In this document: positions 36,505 through 45,761 of the stretch, one piece after another
How the letters are laid out: each line of letters starts with the position of its first letter
Position numbering within the stretch: the stretch's first letter is position 1
NCBI RefSeq assembly: GCF_030915405.1
Contig: NZ_CP133262.1
Location: 2,480,001-2,544,000 of the forward strand
DNA: 64,000 bases
Reading direction: 5' to 3'
Source of the DNA: Neobacillus nitrireducens
Lineage (GTDB): Bacteria; Bacillota; Bacilli; Bacillales; Cytobacillaceae
The notes under the pieces: model-generated
What the model saw: the letters and a program-made list of their open reading frames with translations, nothing else
Told to the model about the DNA's origin: nothing
The model's database searches: none
Program-made: the position numbers and the translations under genes

Positions 36505-37455
36505 TTAAAGCTTGACCAAAGAGTCTACTATAAAAGTATTCAAACGGTCTCTATCTGGTAATCCGTCATTATCCCCTGGCGACATAACGGCAAGTGCACC
36601 AATGGCTGCTCCTCGTTTGACTGCCTCTTTAATCGCTAGACCTTCCAATATTCCGCTAACTACTCCAACAGCAAACCCATCACCCGCACCGACTGTGTCA
36701 ACCACTTTATCTACATGAAAACCCTCTGTGTAGAACTGCTCGCCTTCAGAGCTTGTGAACGCACCCTTTGCCCCGAGCTTGATTACGACCGTTTTAACCC
36801 CAGCCGCATGATAATAAGCAGCGATTTCTTGAACGTCCTGTTTACCTGTTAACAACTTTCCTTCTTCAATGCCCGGAAGAACGATGTCCGCACGACAAGC
36901 CAGGTCGTTAATGACTTGAGTCATCTCTTGCTTGTCAGTCCAAAGACCCGGACGCAAGTTAGGATCATAAGAGATTTGTACACCTCTCACACGTGCCTCT
37001 TTCAACAGTTCATAGACCATCTCTCGGCATCCAGCAGATAAGGCAGGTGGAATTCCTGTCAAATGAATATGGTCAAAGCATTCCCAATTAAGGTTAGCAA
37101 TAGTTTCCAAATCCATATGGGAAGCAGCTGAATTTTTTCTTGCCGAAAATACTTCCGGATCACCGCTTACGACCTTTTCCTTCCACTGCATGCCGGTTAA
37201 ATAGTTGGCATCATAGGTCACATACGAGGTATCGATTGCATTTTGCTGAAGAAATTTTTCAATATTTTTTCCAAATGGATCCAATCCCAATTTGGTTATA
37301 TACGTAACTTGATGTCCTAAACGGGACATACCGATGGAGAAGTTGACCTCGGCACCTGCCACAAAACGGTCAAAACGATCAACATTTTCTAAGGAACCTT
37401 CTTGCTCCGCTACAAACAGCGCCATAGGTTCTCCTACAGTAATTATTCTACTCAT
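36505..37455 (-). CDS. kdgK: 2-keto-3-deoxygluconate kinase
   Basis: Phosphorylates KDG to KDPG, the substrate of the aldolase. A pfkB/ribokinase-family protein: N-terminal GEPMALFVAEQEGSLENVD, the sugar-binding segment GAEVNFSIGMSRLG, and the ATP/anion-hole signature DTVGAGDGFAVGVVSG near the C-terminus. 316 aa, full length. ATG after AGGAGG. Last gene of the kduI-kduD-yhcH-kdgT-kdgK group. Confidence 0.9.
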   Translation of the reverse strand: MSRIITVGEPMALFVAEQEGSLENVDRFDRFVAGAEVNFSIGMSRLGHQVTYITKLGLDPFGKNIEKFLQQNAIDTSYVTYDANYLTGMQWKEKVVSGDPEVFSARKNSAASHMDLETIANLNWECFDHIHLTGIPPALSAGCREMVYELLKEARVRGVQISYDPNLRPGLWTDKQEMTQVINDLACRADIVLPGIEEGKLLTGKQDVQEIAAYYHAAGVKTVVIKLGAKGAFTSSEGEQFYTEGFHVDKVVDTVGAGDGFAVGVVSGILEGLAIKEAVKRGAAIGALAVMSPGDNDGLPDRDRLNTFIVDSLVKL

Positions 37456-37479
37456 ACGGATCCTCCTATAATTGAAAGA

Positions 37480-37502
37480 GAGACATACATGAATATGTCT
37501 CC
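37480..37502. other. hairpin between kdgT and kdgK
   Basis: GAGACATA/TATGTCTC with a six-base loop. No T-run, so probably an RNA processing or stability element. Confidence 0.45.
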
Positions 37503-37515
37503 CTTGATTTAATTA

Positions 37516-38517
37516 TCAAGCAGTTGCTTTATTTCCTTCAGTTACAACGGGGCCCTTGTTTTTCTTTTTCATATATTGGGACCAATAGGCAGTTAATATC
37601 GGTACTAAAATGGATGTTATAATTACCGATGCTGCACATAAAGCCGTAGCTGACTGCGCAATTGGGAGAAACTCAGGCTTCATTGTAGCAATGATCATCG
37701 GATTGGCCACCGCTGCTCCAGCTGTACTAGAAGCTGCAAGTCCTGCTGTACCGTTTCCGCCGCCGATAAATTTATCAGCTAACATTAATGGAACACCTGT
37801 GATAACGATTACAAGGAGACCTAATAAAATTCCAGCAAGACCTGTTTTCACAATCACTGTCAGATCAATCGAGTTCCCTAGAGCAAAACCAAAGAACGGA
37901 ATCATTGTAGTTGTAGCTTTACTAAAGAATTCACGGAAATCTTTATCTAGGTTACCAAGAACGAACCCTACTAAAAATGGTAAGACAGCGCCTACAAATG
38001 CATGTGGTTGGAAAGCTGCAATGCCTGTAGAACCAAGAATTAACATCGTTACTAGTGGACCAGATTCAAGTGACATTAAGACGAATGCACCAGCTTCTTC
38101 TTTTGAACCATATTGCTGCATAATGGAAGCGTAAAGTCCACCGTTTGTCATATCCATACATGCAATTAATGCAAGAACAGAGAATCCAGCGAAAAAGCCT
38201 GTTTGAATTCCGCCATCTGGAATAAACATAGAGGCAACGATCGCAACAACCCATGCAACCGCTATCTTTGTTACCACTAGTGTTCCTGACTTTCTTAATA
38301 CCGTACCTGTTGCTTTAATATTAATACCAGCACCCATACAGAAGAACCATACTGCTAAAATTGGAACCGTACCAGTCATTAGACCATTTGTAAATGAACC
38401 GAAATACTCACCAGATTTTGGAGCTAGTGTGTGAAGAATTGCACCTAAGAATAGCGGAACCAGCATCAGACCCCCAGGGATCTTTTCAATTGACTTCATA
38501 ATTTTCATAATTTGCAT
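37516..38517 (-). CDS. kdgT: 2-keto-3-deoxygluconate permease
   Basis: Membrane importer of KDG. About ten hydrophobic segments in 333 aa, with family stretches [38 protein letters not shown] and [18 protein letters not shown] characteristic of KdgT. Several in-frame ATGs lie near the start; 38517 is used. Precedes kdgK by 60 bp on the minus strand. Confidence 0.9.
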   Translation of the reverse strand: MQIMKIMKSIEKIPGGLMLVPLFLGAILHTLAPKSGEYFGSFTNGLMTGTVPILAVWFFCMGAGINIKATGTVLRKSGTLVVTKIAVAWVVAIVASMFIPDGGIQTGFFAGFSVLALIACMDMTNGGLYASIMQQYGSKEEAGAFVLMSLESGPLVTMLILGSTGIAAFQPHAFVGAVLPFLVGFVLGNLDKDFREFFSKATTTMIPFFGFALGNSIDLTVIVKTGLAGILLGLLVIVITGVPLMLADKFIGGGNGTAGLAASSTAGAAVANPMIIATMKPEFLPIAQSATALCAASVIITSILVPILTAYWSQYMKKKNKGPVVTEGNKATA

Positions 38518-38618
38518 ACCTTACCTTTCGGTTAAAATGGGTAATTTTTAGCAAAAAATTGAGATGGTTGATTTAGTTAGTTCATGCTGTGTTGGAGTTC
38601 CTGAATCAATATGGAAGC

Positions 38619-38663
38619 CAAAGGCGGCCTTCATATAAATTGTTTCTGCATAAACCGCCTTTG
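38619..38663. other. large-loop hairpin between yhcH and kdgT
   Basis: CAAAGGCGG/CCGCCTTTG with a 27-base loop and no T-run. It may lower read-through or mark an RNA processing site in the operon. Confidence 0.4.
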
Positions 38664-38696
38664 ACTTTTGACCTCAACTTTTTACAATTTAAACAT

Positions 38697-39146
38697 TTAG
38701 ATTTTTACTTTGAGGACAACTTTTCTAACCTTTTGTTTTTTCTCGGCTATAATACCAGCCATATGTGAATCTTCAGGAAAACAGATCATGACGTCACCAG
38801 GGTTCATGGTCATCATAGAATGTACATCACCTTCAAAAAAGATAGCATCCTTCTCTTCGTTGTAGGTCTCTATGATTCTCTGATTCTCAAAATGGTCAAC
38901 TGCAATGTTTTCTTCACCTTCTAAAATATAGTGAAAGTCTAGATACTTTTGGTGAGCTTCCCAAAAGCAATCCTCTGATTCTTTGGTTTCATATTCATTT
39001 AAGAAAAAGAACAAATCTTCACTAATCTCATGACGTCCTGCAGGAGCTTGAGAAAAATCAGCTTCTTTTAAGAATAGTAATTTGGATTGTAATTTTTCAG
39101 TGAAGGCCTTGCTTTCGACTAAGTCATTTAATCTGCCAATAATCAA
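38697..39146 (-). CDS. YhcH/YjgK/YiaL (DUF386) family protein
   Basis: A small cupin-like protein of the YhcH/EbgC group, often found with sugar-acid genes and thought to act as a mutarotase or isomerase. Conserved segments: AHQKYLDFHYILEGEENIAV, DAIFFEGDVHSMMTMNPGDVMICFPEDSHMAGI split by a turn, with likely metal-binding histidines and glutamates. The start is taken as TTG 39146, about nine bases after GGAAGGA; a TTG at 39155 is too close. Lies between kduD and kdgT. Confidence 0.8.
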   Translation of the reverse strand: MIIGRLNDLVESKAFTEKLQSKLLFLKEADFSQAPAGRHEISEDLFFFLNEYETKESEDCFWEAHQKYLDFHYILEGEENIAVDHFENQRIIETYNEEKDAIFFEGDVHSMMTMNPGDVMICFPEDSHMAGIIAEKKQKVRKVVLKVKI

Positions 39147-39176
39147 CGAGATCAAATCCTTCCGGGTGAAATGATA

Positions 39177-39953
39177 TTAGCGCGCTAACCAGCCGCCATC
39201 AACTGCAAGAATATGACCATTCATATAGTCGGAAGCTTGACTAGATAGGAAGACAACTACTCCCATTAGGTCTGCAGGATTTGCCCATCGTCCGGCAGGG
39301 ATTCGGGAAAGAATTTCTTCACTCCGTCCTTCATCGGCACGAATTGGAGCTGTATTTGCTGTTGCTACATAGCCCGGTGCAATCGCATTGATTTGAACAT
39401 TATATTGACCTAATTCATTCGCAAAAGCTTTGGTAAGGCCTGCTACTGCACTTTTACTTGCTGTGTACGGAGGAACAAATTTACCACCTTGGAAAGATAG
39501 CATCGAACAGATATTGATGATTTTTCCGCTTTCTTGCTCAACCATTACTCTTGCAACGGCTTGGCTCAGAAGATAAACAGCGTTTAAGTTAATTTCCATA
39601 ACCGCATTCCAATCTTCCTCTTTATATTCGAGTAACGGGCTGCGGCGGATCGTTCCTGCATTATTAACTAGAATATCAATTTTCCCATAAACACTTAGAC
39701 AAGTATCAACAATTGTTTGCAGGCTTTCTCTATTTGTTAAGTCTGCTTGGTGGAAATATACTTTTCTTCCTGTTTCTTCGATTAACTCTTTTGTTTCATC
39801 CCAATTGCTATCATAAGAAACAATAAATAGATCGGCTCCTGCTTTCGCTAACGCAACTGCATATCCTTGGCCAAGACCCGTATTTCCTCCTGTCACGATT
39901 GCAACCTTATCTGTTAACTTGAAAAAATCTAATGAAAAATCTCTTAAACTCAT
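39177..39953 (-). CDS. kduD: 2-dehydro-3-deoxy-D-gluconate 5-dehydrogenase
   Basis: SDR enzyme that reduces 2,5-diketo-3-deoxygluconate to KDG. The NAD motif TGGNTGLGQGYAVALAKAG is at about residues 19-37, NNAG follows at about 95, and the catalytic Tyr/Lys are in PYTASKSAVAGL. 258 aa, as usual. The start is ATG 39953 after AGAAGAGGTG; the open frame continues upstream but overlaps kduI. Acts directly after KduI. Confidence 0.9.
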   Translation of the reverse strand: MSLRDFSLDFFKLTDKVAIVTGGNTGLGQGYAVALAKAGADLFIVSYDSNWDETKELIEETGRKVYFHQADLTNRESLQTIVDTCLSVYGKIDILVNNAGTIRRSPLLEYKEEDWNAVMEINLNAVYLLSQAVARVMVEQESGKIINICSMLSFQGGKFVPPYTASKSAVAGLTKAFANELGQYNVQINAIAPGYVATANTAPIRADEGRSEEILSRIPAGRWANPADLMGVVVFLSSQASDYMNGHILAVDGGWLAR

Positions 39954-40005
39954 TTTTAATAGCACCTCTTCTTTTATTTTTATCCTAAACTTGCATTTAG
40001 GAAAT

Positions 40006-40836
40006 TTATCGCAATTGATCCATGGTGACTTGATCCATGTCATTATAGGTTTTGTTTTCCCCTGCCATCGCCCAGATAAAGGTGTAATTGCTGGTTGCAC
40101 CTCCGCAATGAATCGACCATGGCGGTGAAATAACTGCTTGTTCATTCTTCATTACAAGATGACGAGTCTCCGTTGGTTCCCCCATCATATGGAACATTCT
40201 TGCATTTTCATCTAAATCAATGTAGAGGTAAACTTCCATTCGACGGTTGTGCGTATGTGTTGGCATTGAGTTCCAAACGCTTCCCGTATTTAATTGAGTC
40301 AGACCCATGACCACTTGACAGCTTTGGATACCTTCATTATGAATCATGCGGCGAATCACTCGATCATTTGCATTTTCAAGAGAACCTAATCGGTCACCTT
40401 CAATATCCTTAAACGCAACGTGTTGAACCGGATACTCTTTATGCGCAGGTGCTGAGAATAGATAGAATTTTGCTGGATTTACGGTTGATTCACTTGTGAA
40501 AAGCAATTCTCTTTTTCCTAAACCAACATACAAGCAATCTTTGTTTTCCATATCATAGGACTCACCATCGACCGTGATTTTCCCGGTTCCACCTACATTG
40601 AAAATCCCCACTTCTCTTCGCTCTAGGAAGTAATCGGCTTTAATTTCATCATAGCCCTTTAATGAAACTGCCTCTCCCATTGGGGTGATGCCGCCCACAA
40701 TAGCACGGTCTTCCATTGTATAAACGAGCCTAATTTCACCTGGTACGAATAACTCTTCGATTAGATAGTGCTTACGAAGTTCTTCTGTTGTAAATGTCTT
40801 TGCATGCTCCGGGTGTGTTGAGTACCTAGTTTCCAC
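40006..40836 (-). CDS. kduI: 5-keto-4-deoxyuronate isomerase
   Basis: Isomerises 5-keto-4-deoxyuronate (from pectin or glycosaminoglycan breakdown) to 2,5-diketo-3-deoxygluconate. A bicupin zinc enzyme; the metal site is in MPTHTHNRRMEVYLYIDLDE and ISPPWSIHCGGATSNYTFIWAM, with the N-terminal family stretch ETRYSTHPEHAKTFTTEELR. 276 aa, full. GTG start after AAGGAG. First gene of the uronate/KDG operon. Confidence 0.92.
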   Translation of the reverse strand: METRYSTHPEHAKTFTTEELRKHYLIEELFVPGEIRLVYTMEDRAIVGGITPMGEAVSLKGYDEIKADYFLERREVGIFNVGGTGKITVDGESYDMENKDCLYVGLGKRELLFTSESTVNPAKFYLFSAPAHKEYPVQHVAFKDIEGDRLGSLENANDRVIRRMIHNEGIQSCQVVMGLTQLNTGSVWNSMPTHTHNRRMEVYLYIDLDENARMFHMMGEPTETRHLVMKNEQAVISPPWSIHCGGATSNYTFIWAMAGENKTYNDMDQVTMDQLR

Positions 40837-40880
40837 AATCTACATCTCCTTATATTTAACTGCTATCCGTTTGTTTTTTT

Positions 40881-40897
40881 GTTCCACATCGTGGTAC
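40881..40897. promoter_or_regulatory. candidate operator upstream of kduI
   Basis: Near-perfect palindrome GTTCCAC-ATC-GTGGTAC (one mismatch) about 45 bp upstream of the kduI start. The partly similar palindrome at 35623 makes KdgR a candidate ligand-responsive binder. Confidence 0.4.
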
Positions 40898-41096
40898 GGT
40901 GTTTCATAATTTAATTATAGCGGTTTCATTATAGAAATGTCCACTCATATTTGACAAAAAAGTGAATCTTATTTTTAGAAGAGCTTCTTCCCTTTTGAAG
41001 CCTCAAGTGGAAAATATAGCGGGCATTCGTTCAATTTGGTAAAATTGTGTAAAAGTGGTTTACGTTCTAAGGACAAACTCAAATTAGGAGGATTAC

Positions 41097-41567
41097 ATGT
41101 TTTTATCCTATCCCATTTTAGCCGCCCTTTTAGGTATGTTGATTGCCCAATTCGTAAAAATCCCGATACACTATTTTGCTTCAGGGGAATTAAGATGGAA
41201 CTTGATGTTTAGCACTGGTGGCATGCCTAGTTCTCATACCGCTACAATTATTTCATTAACTACGGCGATTGGATTAACTTCAGGACTCCATTCGAATGAA
41301 TTTGCGATTTCTGTGATTGTTTCACTAATTGTCATGCATGATGCGACTGGAGTTCGAAGACACGCAGGGTATCATGCAGAGGTTTTAAATACATTATTAG
41401 CTGATTTCAATCTTTTAATTGATACTTTAAAAAATCCGAAGTTGAAAAAAACGGAGTCCAGAGAAAAGCTGAAAGAACTGTTAGGGCATCAACCTGCAGA
41501 AGTATTTTTTGGATTGATCACAGGAATCATTGTTGGGATTCTAACTTTTCAGGTCTACCCATTTTAA
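41097..41567 (+). CDS. yuiD: divergent PAP2-family membrane protein YuiD
   Basis: A 156-aa membrane protein of the DUF212 group related to acid phosphatase/vanadium haloperoxidases. The motif GGMPSSHTATIISLTTAIGL (residues about 40-59) and the MHDATGVRRHAGYHAEVLN segment match YuiD-like proteins, where the catalytic phosphatase residues may be altered. Three or four hydrophobic segments. ATG after TTAGGAGGA. Substrate unknown. Confidence 0.85.
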   Translation: MFLSYPILAALLGMLIAQFVKIPIHYFASGELRWNLMFSTGGMPSSHTATIISLTTAIGLTSGLHSNEFAISVIVSLIVMHDATGVRRHAGYHAEVLNTLLADFNLLIDTLKNPKLKKTESREKLKELLGHQPAEVFFGLITGIIVGILTFQVYPF

Positions 41568-41612
41568 ATATTTGTGTTGGACTGATTATTGACATGGAGA
41601 GGAGCAGTACCG

Positions 41613-42092
41613 ATGAAATACAAAATTACCGAAAGAGAAAGTTTTCAAGTGGTTGGGATCAAGCGTGAGATATCATGTGTCAATGGGGCAAACTTAATTG
41701 AGATCCCAAAAATGTGGGCGGATGTTCACGCAGACGGAACCAACGACATGTTATTTAAGTTGAATAACGATAGAATTAATGGCGTCCTTGGGGTATGTGT
41801 CGTTAAACAAGACCCACAGTCGGAATTAATGGATTACTGGATTGCAACGGAATATAACGGTGATACTCCGGAAGGTTTATTGAATCTCGAGATACCAGCT
41901 TCCAAATGGGGCGTATTTGAAGTTCACGGCCCCATGCCTGATTCTATCCAGAATGTATGGAAACAAATCTACTCTGAATGGTTTCCATCGAACGATTACA
42001 AGCATGCAGGCACACCTGATTTAGAAGTCTATTTTGCTGGAGAGCCTTGGGGTCCTGATTACTACTCAGAAATTTGGATACCTTTAACATAA
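41613..42092 (+). CDS. GyrI-like/AraC effector-binding domain protein
   Basis: A 159-aa stand-alone effector-binding domain (MKYKITERESFQVVGIKREI at the N-terminus, WGVFEVHGPMPDSIQNVWKQ in the middle, and DLEVYFAGEPWGPDYYSEIW at the end). Such domains bind hydrophobic cations or act as drug or toxin sensors, sometimes as esterases. ATG 41613 follows GAGAGGAG; an upstream ATG would precede that site. No DNA-binding domain is fused. Confidence 0.8.
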   Translation: MKYKITERESFQVVGIKREISCVNGANLIEIPKMWADVHADGTNDMLFKLNNDRINGVLGVCVVKQDPQSELMDYWIATEYNGDTPEGLLNLEIPASKWGVFEVHGPMPDSIQNVWKQIYSEWFPSNDYKHAGTPDLEVYFAGEPWGPDYYSEIWIPLT

Positions 42093-42120
42093 GAGGATGT
42101 TTACTTAATCAAATCAAAAA

Positions 42121-42292
42121 TTAACTAATATTAATATCCAGTTCATAGTTTATTAATATTTGACTGTTATAGTACATATTAGTGGGGATAGCACGCGTGG
42201 CTATCATGGTATTAGGCGTAGGCGGAGCCGATACCTTAGGAAGAGCACCCGTTAAACAGATGCTTCCTTAAATATATAGATCTATTACTTAC
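42121..42292 (+). repeat. structured dispersed repeat, copy 1
   Basis: About 170 bp; the core 42184-42263 is identical to that of copy 2 (55889-55968) and the flanks are about 70-80% alike. The core can form three hairpins: GATAGC-ACGCGTG-GCTATC, GGTAT-TA-GGC...GCC-G-ATACC, and AGCA...TGCT. TATAGT before the core could be a -10 element. No frame is conserved. Confidence 0.75.
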
Positions 42293-42317
42293 TAGTTTAT
42301 ACATAGGAAAACTAACT

Positions 42318-42355
42318 AGGAGTGCACCTCTTTAAGAAAGAGGTGCACTCCTTTT
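42318..42355. terminator. terminator between copy 1 and the DUF3231 gene
   Basis: AGGAGTGCACCTCTTT / AAAGAGGTGCACTCCT, a 16-bp perfect stem with a three-base loop, followed by TTT on the plus strand. Confidence 0.8.
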
Positions 42356-42376
42356 ATTGCTATTACCCATATAAAA

Positions 42377-42904
42377 TTACGGTTTATAATAAGGCGGAAT
42401 ACGCAGCCACTCATGATGATCTAAATACTGCTTAACGATTAAGCCAGCACTGGTCTTCTTCAAGATGATTTTTGAAAAAATTAAACCAACATCTGCCCGG
42501 ATGGATTCTGTAAGGCCCTTGGCAGCATAATTAACCCCCATAGCTAGGTTATAAGACATTAAATTAGCCATTTCTTCATCATTTAATTTAGCACCTTCGG
42601 GGATACTTTTAAAATCTCCCACCGGTTTTTCCGGTGTCGATTGAGGAAAGGGGACACCCTCTTTCATAAGAAATTCTTTTAAATCATCTCTGATCGGAAT
42701 ATGGACGGTTTCTCTTATATCCTTTAAAATTTGTTTTAATTCCGGATCTAGGGCAAGGTTGTAACCGATTTCTTCATTACGCATGGTCGTTTCCGTTCCT
42801 AAAAGAAAAAACCAAAGATTGGATACCTCCATCACATTTAATGGTCTTTTCTCTCCGTCCATAAATGGTTCAAATACATCTTGAACTAAGTCAAATATTT
42901 TCAT
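42377..42904 (-). CDS. single-repeat DUF3231-like protein
   Basis: A 175-aa helical protein resembling one repeat of the two-repeat protein at 3149-4153, with VMEVSNLWFFLLGTETTMRN, and MANLMSYNLAMGVNYAAKGL rich in small residues. No signal peptide. ATG 42904 has GGTGGGGG about nine bases upstream. It is 50 bp downstream of the GMC oxidoreductase gene on the same strand, so the three likely form one operon. Role unknown. Confidence 0.65.
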   Translation of the reverse strand: MKIFDLVQDVFEPFMDGEKRPLNVMEVSNLWFFLLGTETTMRNEEIGYNLALDPELKQILKDIRETVHIPIRDDLKEFLMKEGVPFPQSTPEKPVGDFKSIPEGAKLNDEEMANLMSYNLAMGVNYAAKGLTESIRADVGLIFSKIILKKTSAGLIVKQYLDHHEWLRIPPYYKP

Positions 42905-42954
42905 GTTTTCATGCCCCCACCAAACTTTGTATGATGGTAGGATTTCCAAGCATG

Positions 42955-44658
42955 CTAATTAAAATACTTATTGAATAGTTTTTCTGCTGTACGGGTAGCT
43001 AAAGCCTGCGTTGTAAGAGTAGGATTCACTCCTCCCAAACTGTTATAATGGACACTATTGTCTGCGATATATAACCGCTTCACTTGGAATGCTTCACAAT
43101 TCTCATCCACGACGAAGCCTATTCGCATCGTACTTTCCAGATGAATCATCATTCCAGCCGGCCAATTTGACCAAATAATTTTTTTGGCCCCCGCTTTTCG
43201 TAATAAATCCGCTCCTATCTGCATCAGCTCACTACGCTTCCTCCTGGATAGTTTGGTCGGCTGATATGTCACAATAGGAACAGGTCCATTTTCATCACTA
43301 ACGACAGGGTCGAGAGTAATTCCGTTTTGCTGATCAACTTCATCATCAGTAGTAACTAAAATATTTAAGGTTCGACGGTAGGAGTCCATTGTTTCTTTTA
43401 AATCATAACCGAAAAGTCGCCCTTTGATATCCCAGGGATCACCCTTACTAGGCTTATTTAAGAAAGAGTACCCAGACTCACTCACCCCATAAAAAGAAGC
43501 AGTTAATCCCGGACTCATCCCAACCGTCTGCAGTGCCCCAAGTCCAGGATAGTCCATCCTTGCCCCGCACGTATTACCTACAAAGGGATTAATTTCTGAC
43601 GTTCCCAAGATAGGAATCAAATCCTTCTCATCAAATATTCCGGATAACCAGTCCATATAATGATTTACCAAGCCTCTTCCTACCCATGGATTGTCAGGCA
43701 GTTGCGAATTTAACCAGAGGCGTGGACTTTCAATGCCCCCGGACGCCATCACCACGATTTCTGCTCTCAGTTCTTCCTGCTCCCCTGTCCAGGTGTTCCT
43801 TATTTTTACTCCCACGGCATGGAGCCCTTTGGCAGGATTATTTTCTGTTAATATTTTTATCGCAAAGGTATTTGGTCTAATACAGACATTGCCTGTTTTT
43901 AAAGCATGCGGAATATAACTGATATTTGTGGAACGCTTTGCCATTTTATCTACAGATGGTCCATGCGGACAACCGTTGATACAATGGCCCGAAAGAGTGC
44001 AGCCTTCCATCCAGGATAGTTGCTCTAAGGAGAGGTTAGGATTTGTGATGTTCTCATTTGGGGGCAAAATGGCATTAGGCTGCGGCCTATATCCAGGAAC
44101 GGTCACATCCAGTGTAGGAATCAAATTCCACCCAGACTTCCTCGCACCATAATAAAATAATTCTTCCTTTGCCGTAGTTACGGCAAAGTTCACCGGTAAT
44201 ATCGCTTCAACCTTTTCATAATAAGGAATAAGGTCTCGATAAGAAAGAGGCCAGACATTATCTATTGCAGCTGGATATGCCCGGGGGCAATTAGCCGTAT
44301 AGGTTTGGGTGGTTCCACCAACACCCGCACATTGCCAAATGACCCCCTTTTGATTCGCATTCCGAAACCATTGGGGACGACTGCGATCCGCCGGACCCCA
44401 CCGATACCTCCCTGAAACTAAATCATTCATATTCATTTCATGCTTGTTCAACAATTGTTTATAAAGCATGATATCCAAATCAGCAGGTGTCGAACTGGAT
44501 TCGGCGCCGGGCTGCAGATTGGGATTGGGCCACTTTTGGTTGCCGTACCAGGGGCCTGCTTCTAATACCAATACCTTTAATCCCATTTCTCCCAACTCTT
44601 TGGCGATAACTGCTCCTCCGCCGCCTGCCCCAATGACAATCACGTCCTGATTGGCCAT
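42955..44658 (-). CDS. GMC family FAD oxidoreductase
   Basis: Flavin-dependent alcohol or sugar-acid dehydrogenase. The FAD motif GAGGGGAVIAKELGEMGLKVLVLEAGP starts at about residue 11 (split by one variable position), the substrate domain contains NCPRAYPAAIDNVWPLSYRD, and the C-terminal active-site histidine/asparagine region is VHYNSLGGVNPTLTTQALATR. 567 aa, as for gluconate 2-dehydrogenase large subunits. No Tat signal is visible. A one-base overlap with the upstream small-subunit gene indicates coupled translation. The substrate is inferred only from family. Confidence 0.85.
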   Translation of the reverse strand: MANQDVIVIGAGGGGAVIAKELGEMGLKVLVLEAGPWYGNQKWPNPNLQPGAESSSTPADLDIMLYKQLLNKHEMNMNDLVSGRYRWGPADRSRPQWFRNANQKGVIWQCAGVGGTTQTYTANCPRAYPAAIDNVWPLSYRDLIPYYEKVEAILPVNFAVTTAKEELFYYGARKSGWNLIPTLDVTVPGYRPQPNAILPPNENITNPNLSLEQLSWMEGCTLSGHCINGCPHGPSVDKMAKRSTNISYIPHALKTGNVCIRPNTFAIKILTENNPAKGLHAVGVKIRNTWTGEQEELRAEIVVMASGGIESPRLWLNSQLPDNPWVGRGLVNHYMDWLSGIFDEKDLIPILGTSEINPFVGNTCGARMDYPGLGALQTVGMSPGLTASFYGVSESGYSFLNKPSKGDPWDIKGRLFGYDLKETMDSYRRTLNILVTTDDEVDQQNGITLDPVVSDENGPVPIVTYQPTKLSRRKRSELMQIGADLLRKAGAKKIIWSNWPAGMMIHLESTMRIGFVVDENCEAFQVKRLYIADNSVHYNSLGGVNPTLTTQALATRTAEKLFNKYFN

Positions 44659-45323
44659 TAGTTATTCACCTTCTTGTGTTGAATGATTGCTAAGAATCCA
44701 CGAAAATCACGATATCCAAAAGCGGGACCCGGATATTGGGTCTGGAACCATCCTGTCGAAAAAAATTCCACTCTTCTGTACTCAGGAGGAAATAATCGTG
44801 TGGTTCCGTATGCTGTCCATTCCGAATACTGGCCAAACATAGGGAGTTCATTTAATACATCCATCATATTTCGAACAAGTTCCGGATGATTTTTGTAAGG
44901 AATACTCAAGGTTTCAAGATTAATTTCAAGCAGCTCTATAAGGGTGATAGCCCTTAACCTGTCTAGCGGCGAAAGCGCTGCGAAGAGACCTCCGCCAGGA
45001 AATGCATTTACAGTAAGAGGATATAGAATCTGTCCCGTCTGAATTAACCGAGCAGCACCTGCGTCCAACAATTCAGCGGTAGCTTTCGCCATGGACTTGT
45101 AATCGATTAAATTTTGTTGCGCTTTTACCGGGAGAGCGACCGAATGCTCCAATATCCAAATGATATATTCATACACTTGTAATTCCAGTGCCCCGGCTAC
45201 ATGAACAGTTCCTATTGAATCTTTCTCTCTAAAATGGGGTGGAATAATAGCCTGGACCAGTGCTTGAAAAGTAGACTTGATAAAACGATTTATGGTTCGC
45301 TCATTCCCACTTTGTGCCGTCAT
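44658..45323 (-). CDS. gluconate 2-dehydrogenase subunit 3 family protein
   Basis: Small partner subunit of membrane GMC dehydrogenases. 221 aa with FIKSTFQALVQAIIPPHFRE near the N-terminus, LSPLDRLRAITLIELLEINL, and aromatic C-terminal segments GYRDFRGFLAII. Family members usually carry a Tat signal and work with a cytochrome c subunit; neither is seen here. ATG after GGGGGAGG. First gene of the three-gene set. Confidence 0.8.
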   Translation of the reverse strand: MTAQSGNERTINRFIKSTFQALVQAIIPPHFREKDSIGTVHVAGALELQVYEYIIWILEHSVALPVKAQQNLIDYKSMAKATAELLDAGAARLIQTGQILYPLTVNAFPGGGLFAALSPLDRLRAITLIELLEINLETLSIPYKNHPELVRNMMDVLNELPMFGQYSEWTAYGTTRLFPPEYRRVEFFSTGWFQTQYPGPAFGYRDFRGFLAIIQHKKVNN

Positions 45324-45574
45324 TTCCTCCCCCCTTATAGGTTTGCAAAATGATTACTTACCCTTCCTAATAATATTTAGCTGGTCATTTTTCTATGTCA
45401 GGTAGTATCGATATTATTTCTACAAGTTGAAAATTTGCATGTAAACTACAAAAAAAGCAGACTCAAAATTTTAAAGGGTTCCGTTGGTCGATAAAAAGCT
45501 ACTAATTCCTGCATCTAGCATCCGAGGGTCCGCACTTATCGGTTGGGTATCGGGTTAAGCTCCCGAGCTGATAA

Positions 45575-45761
45575 ATAGGCGGAAAAATTCCGCTTAATTA
45601 GTAATTTTTAATAAAAAAGGCTCAAATAGACGGAGAGATTCCGCCTATTGTGTCGATGAATTCGAAAATGGGAGACTTTGCTTTGCTTAACCGGAAAACC
45701 TCCGCTTATATACACCGAAACGAGCTCCATTCTGCATTTAACCGGAAAATCTCCGCTTATT
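45575..45761. repeat. second cluster of GGA...TCCGC palindromes
   Basis: Four copies near 45575, 45627, 45687 and 45739, spaced about 52-60 bp. Two open with AACCGGAAAA and the others with AGGCGG or AGACGG, and all end TCCGC-Y-TA. Confidence 0.8.

Noticed and set aside
37610..38134. 174-codon plus-strand frame
   Set aside because: Antisense shadow of kdgT, rich in Pro/Ala/Thr as expected for the complement of a membrane protein gene.
39954..40145. N-terminal extension of kduD by 64 codons
   Set aside because: It overlaps kduI and lies upstream of the AGAAGAGGTG site; the normal SDR start is at 39953.
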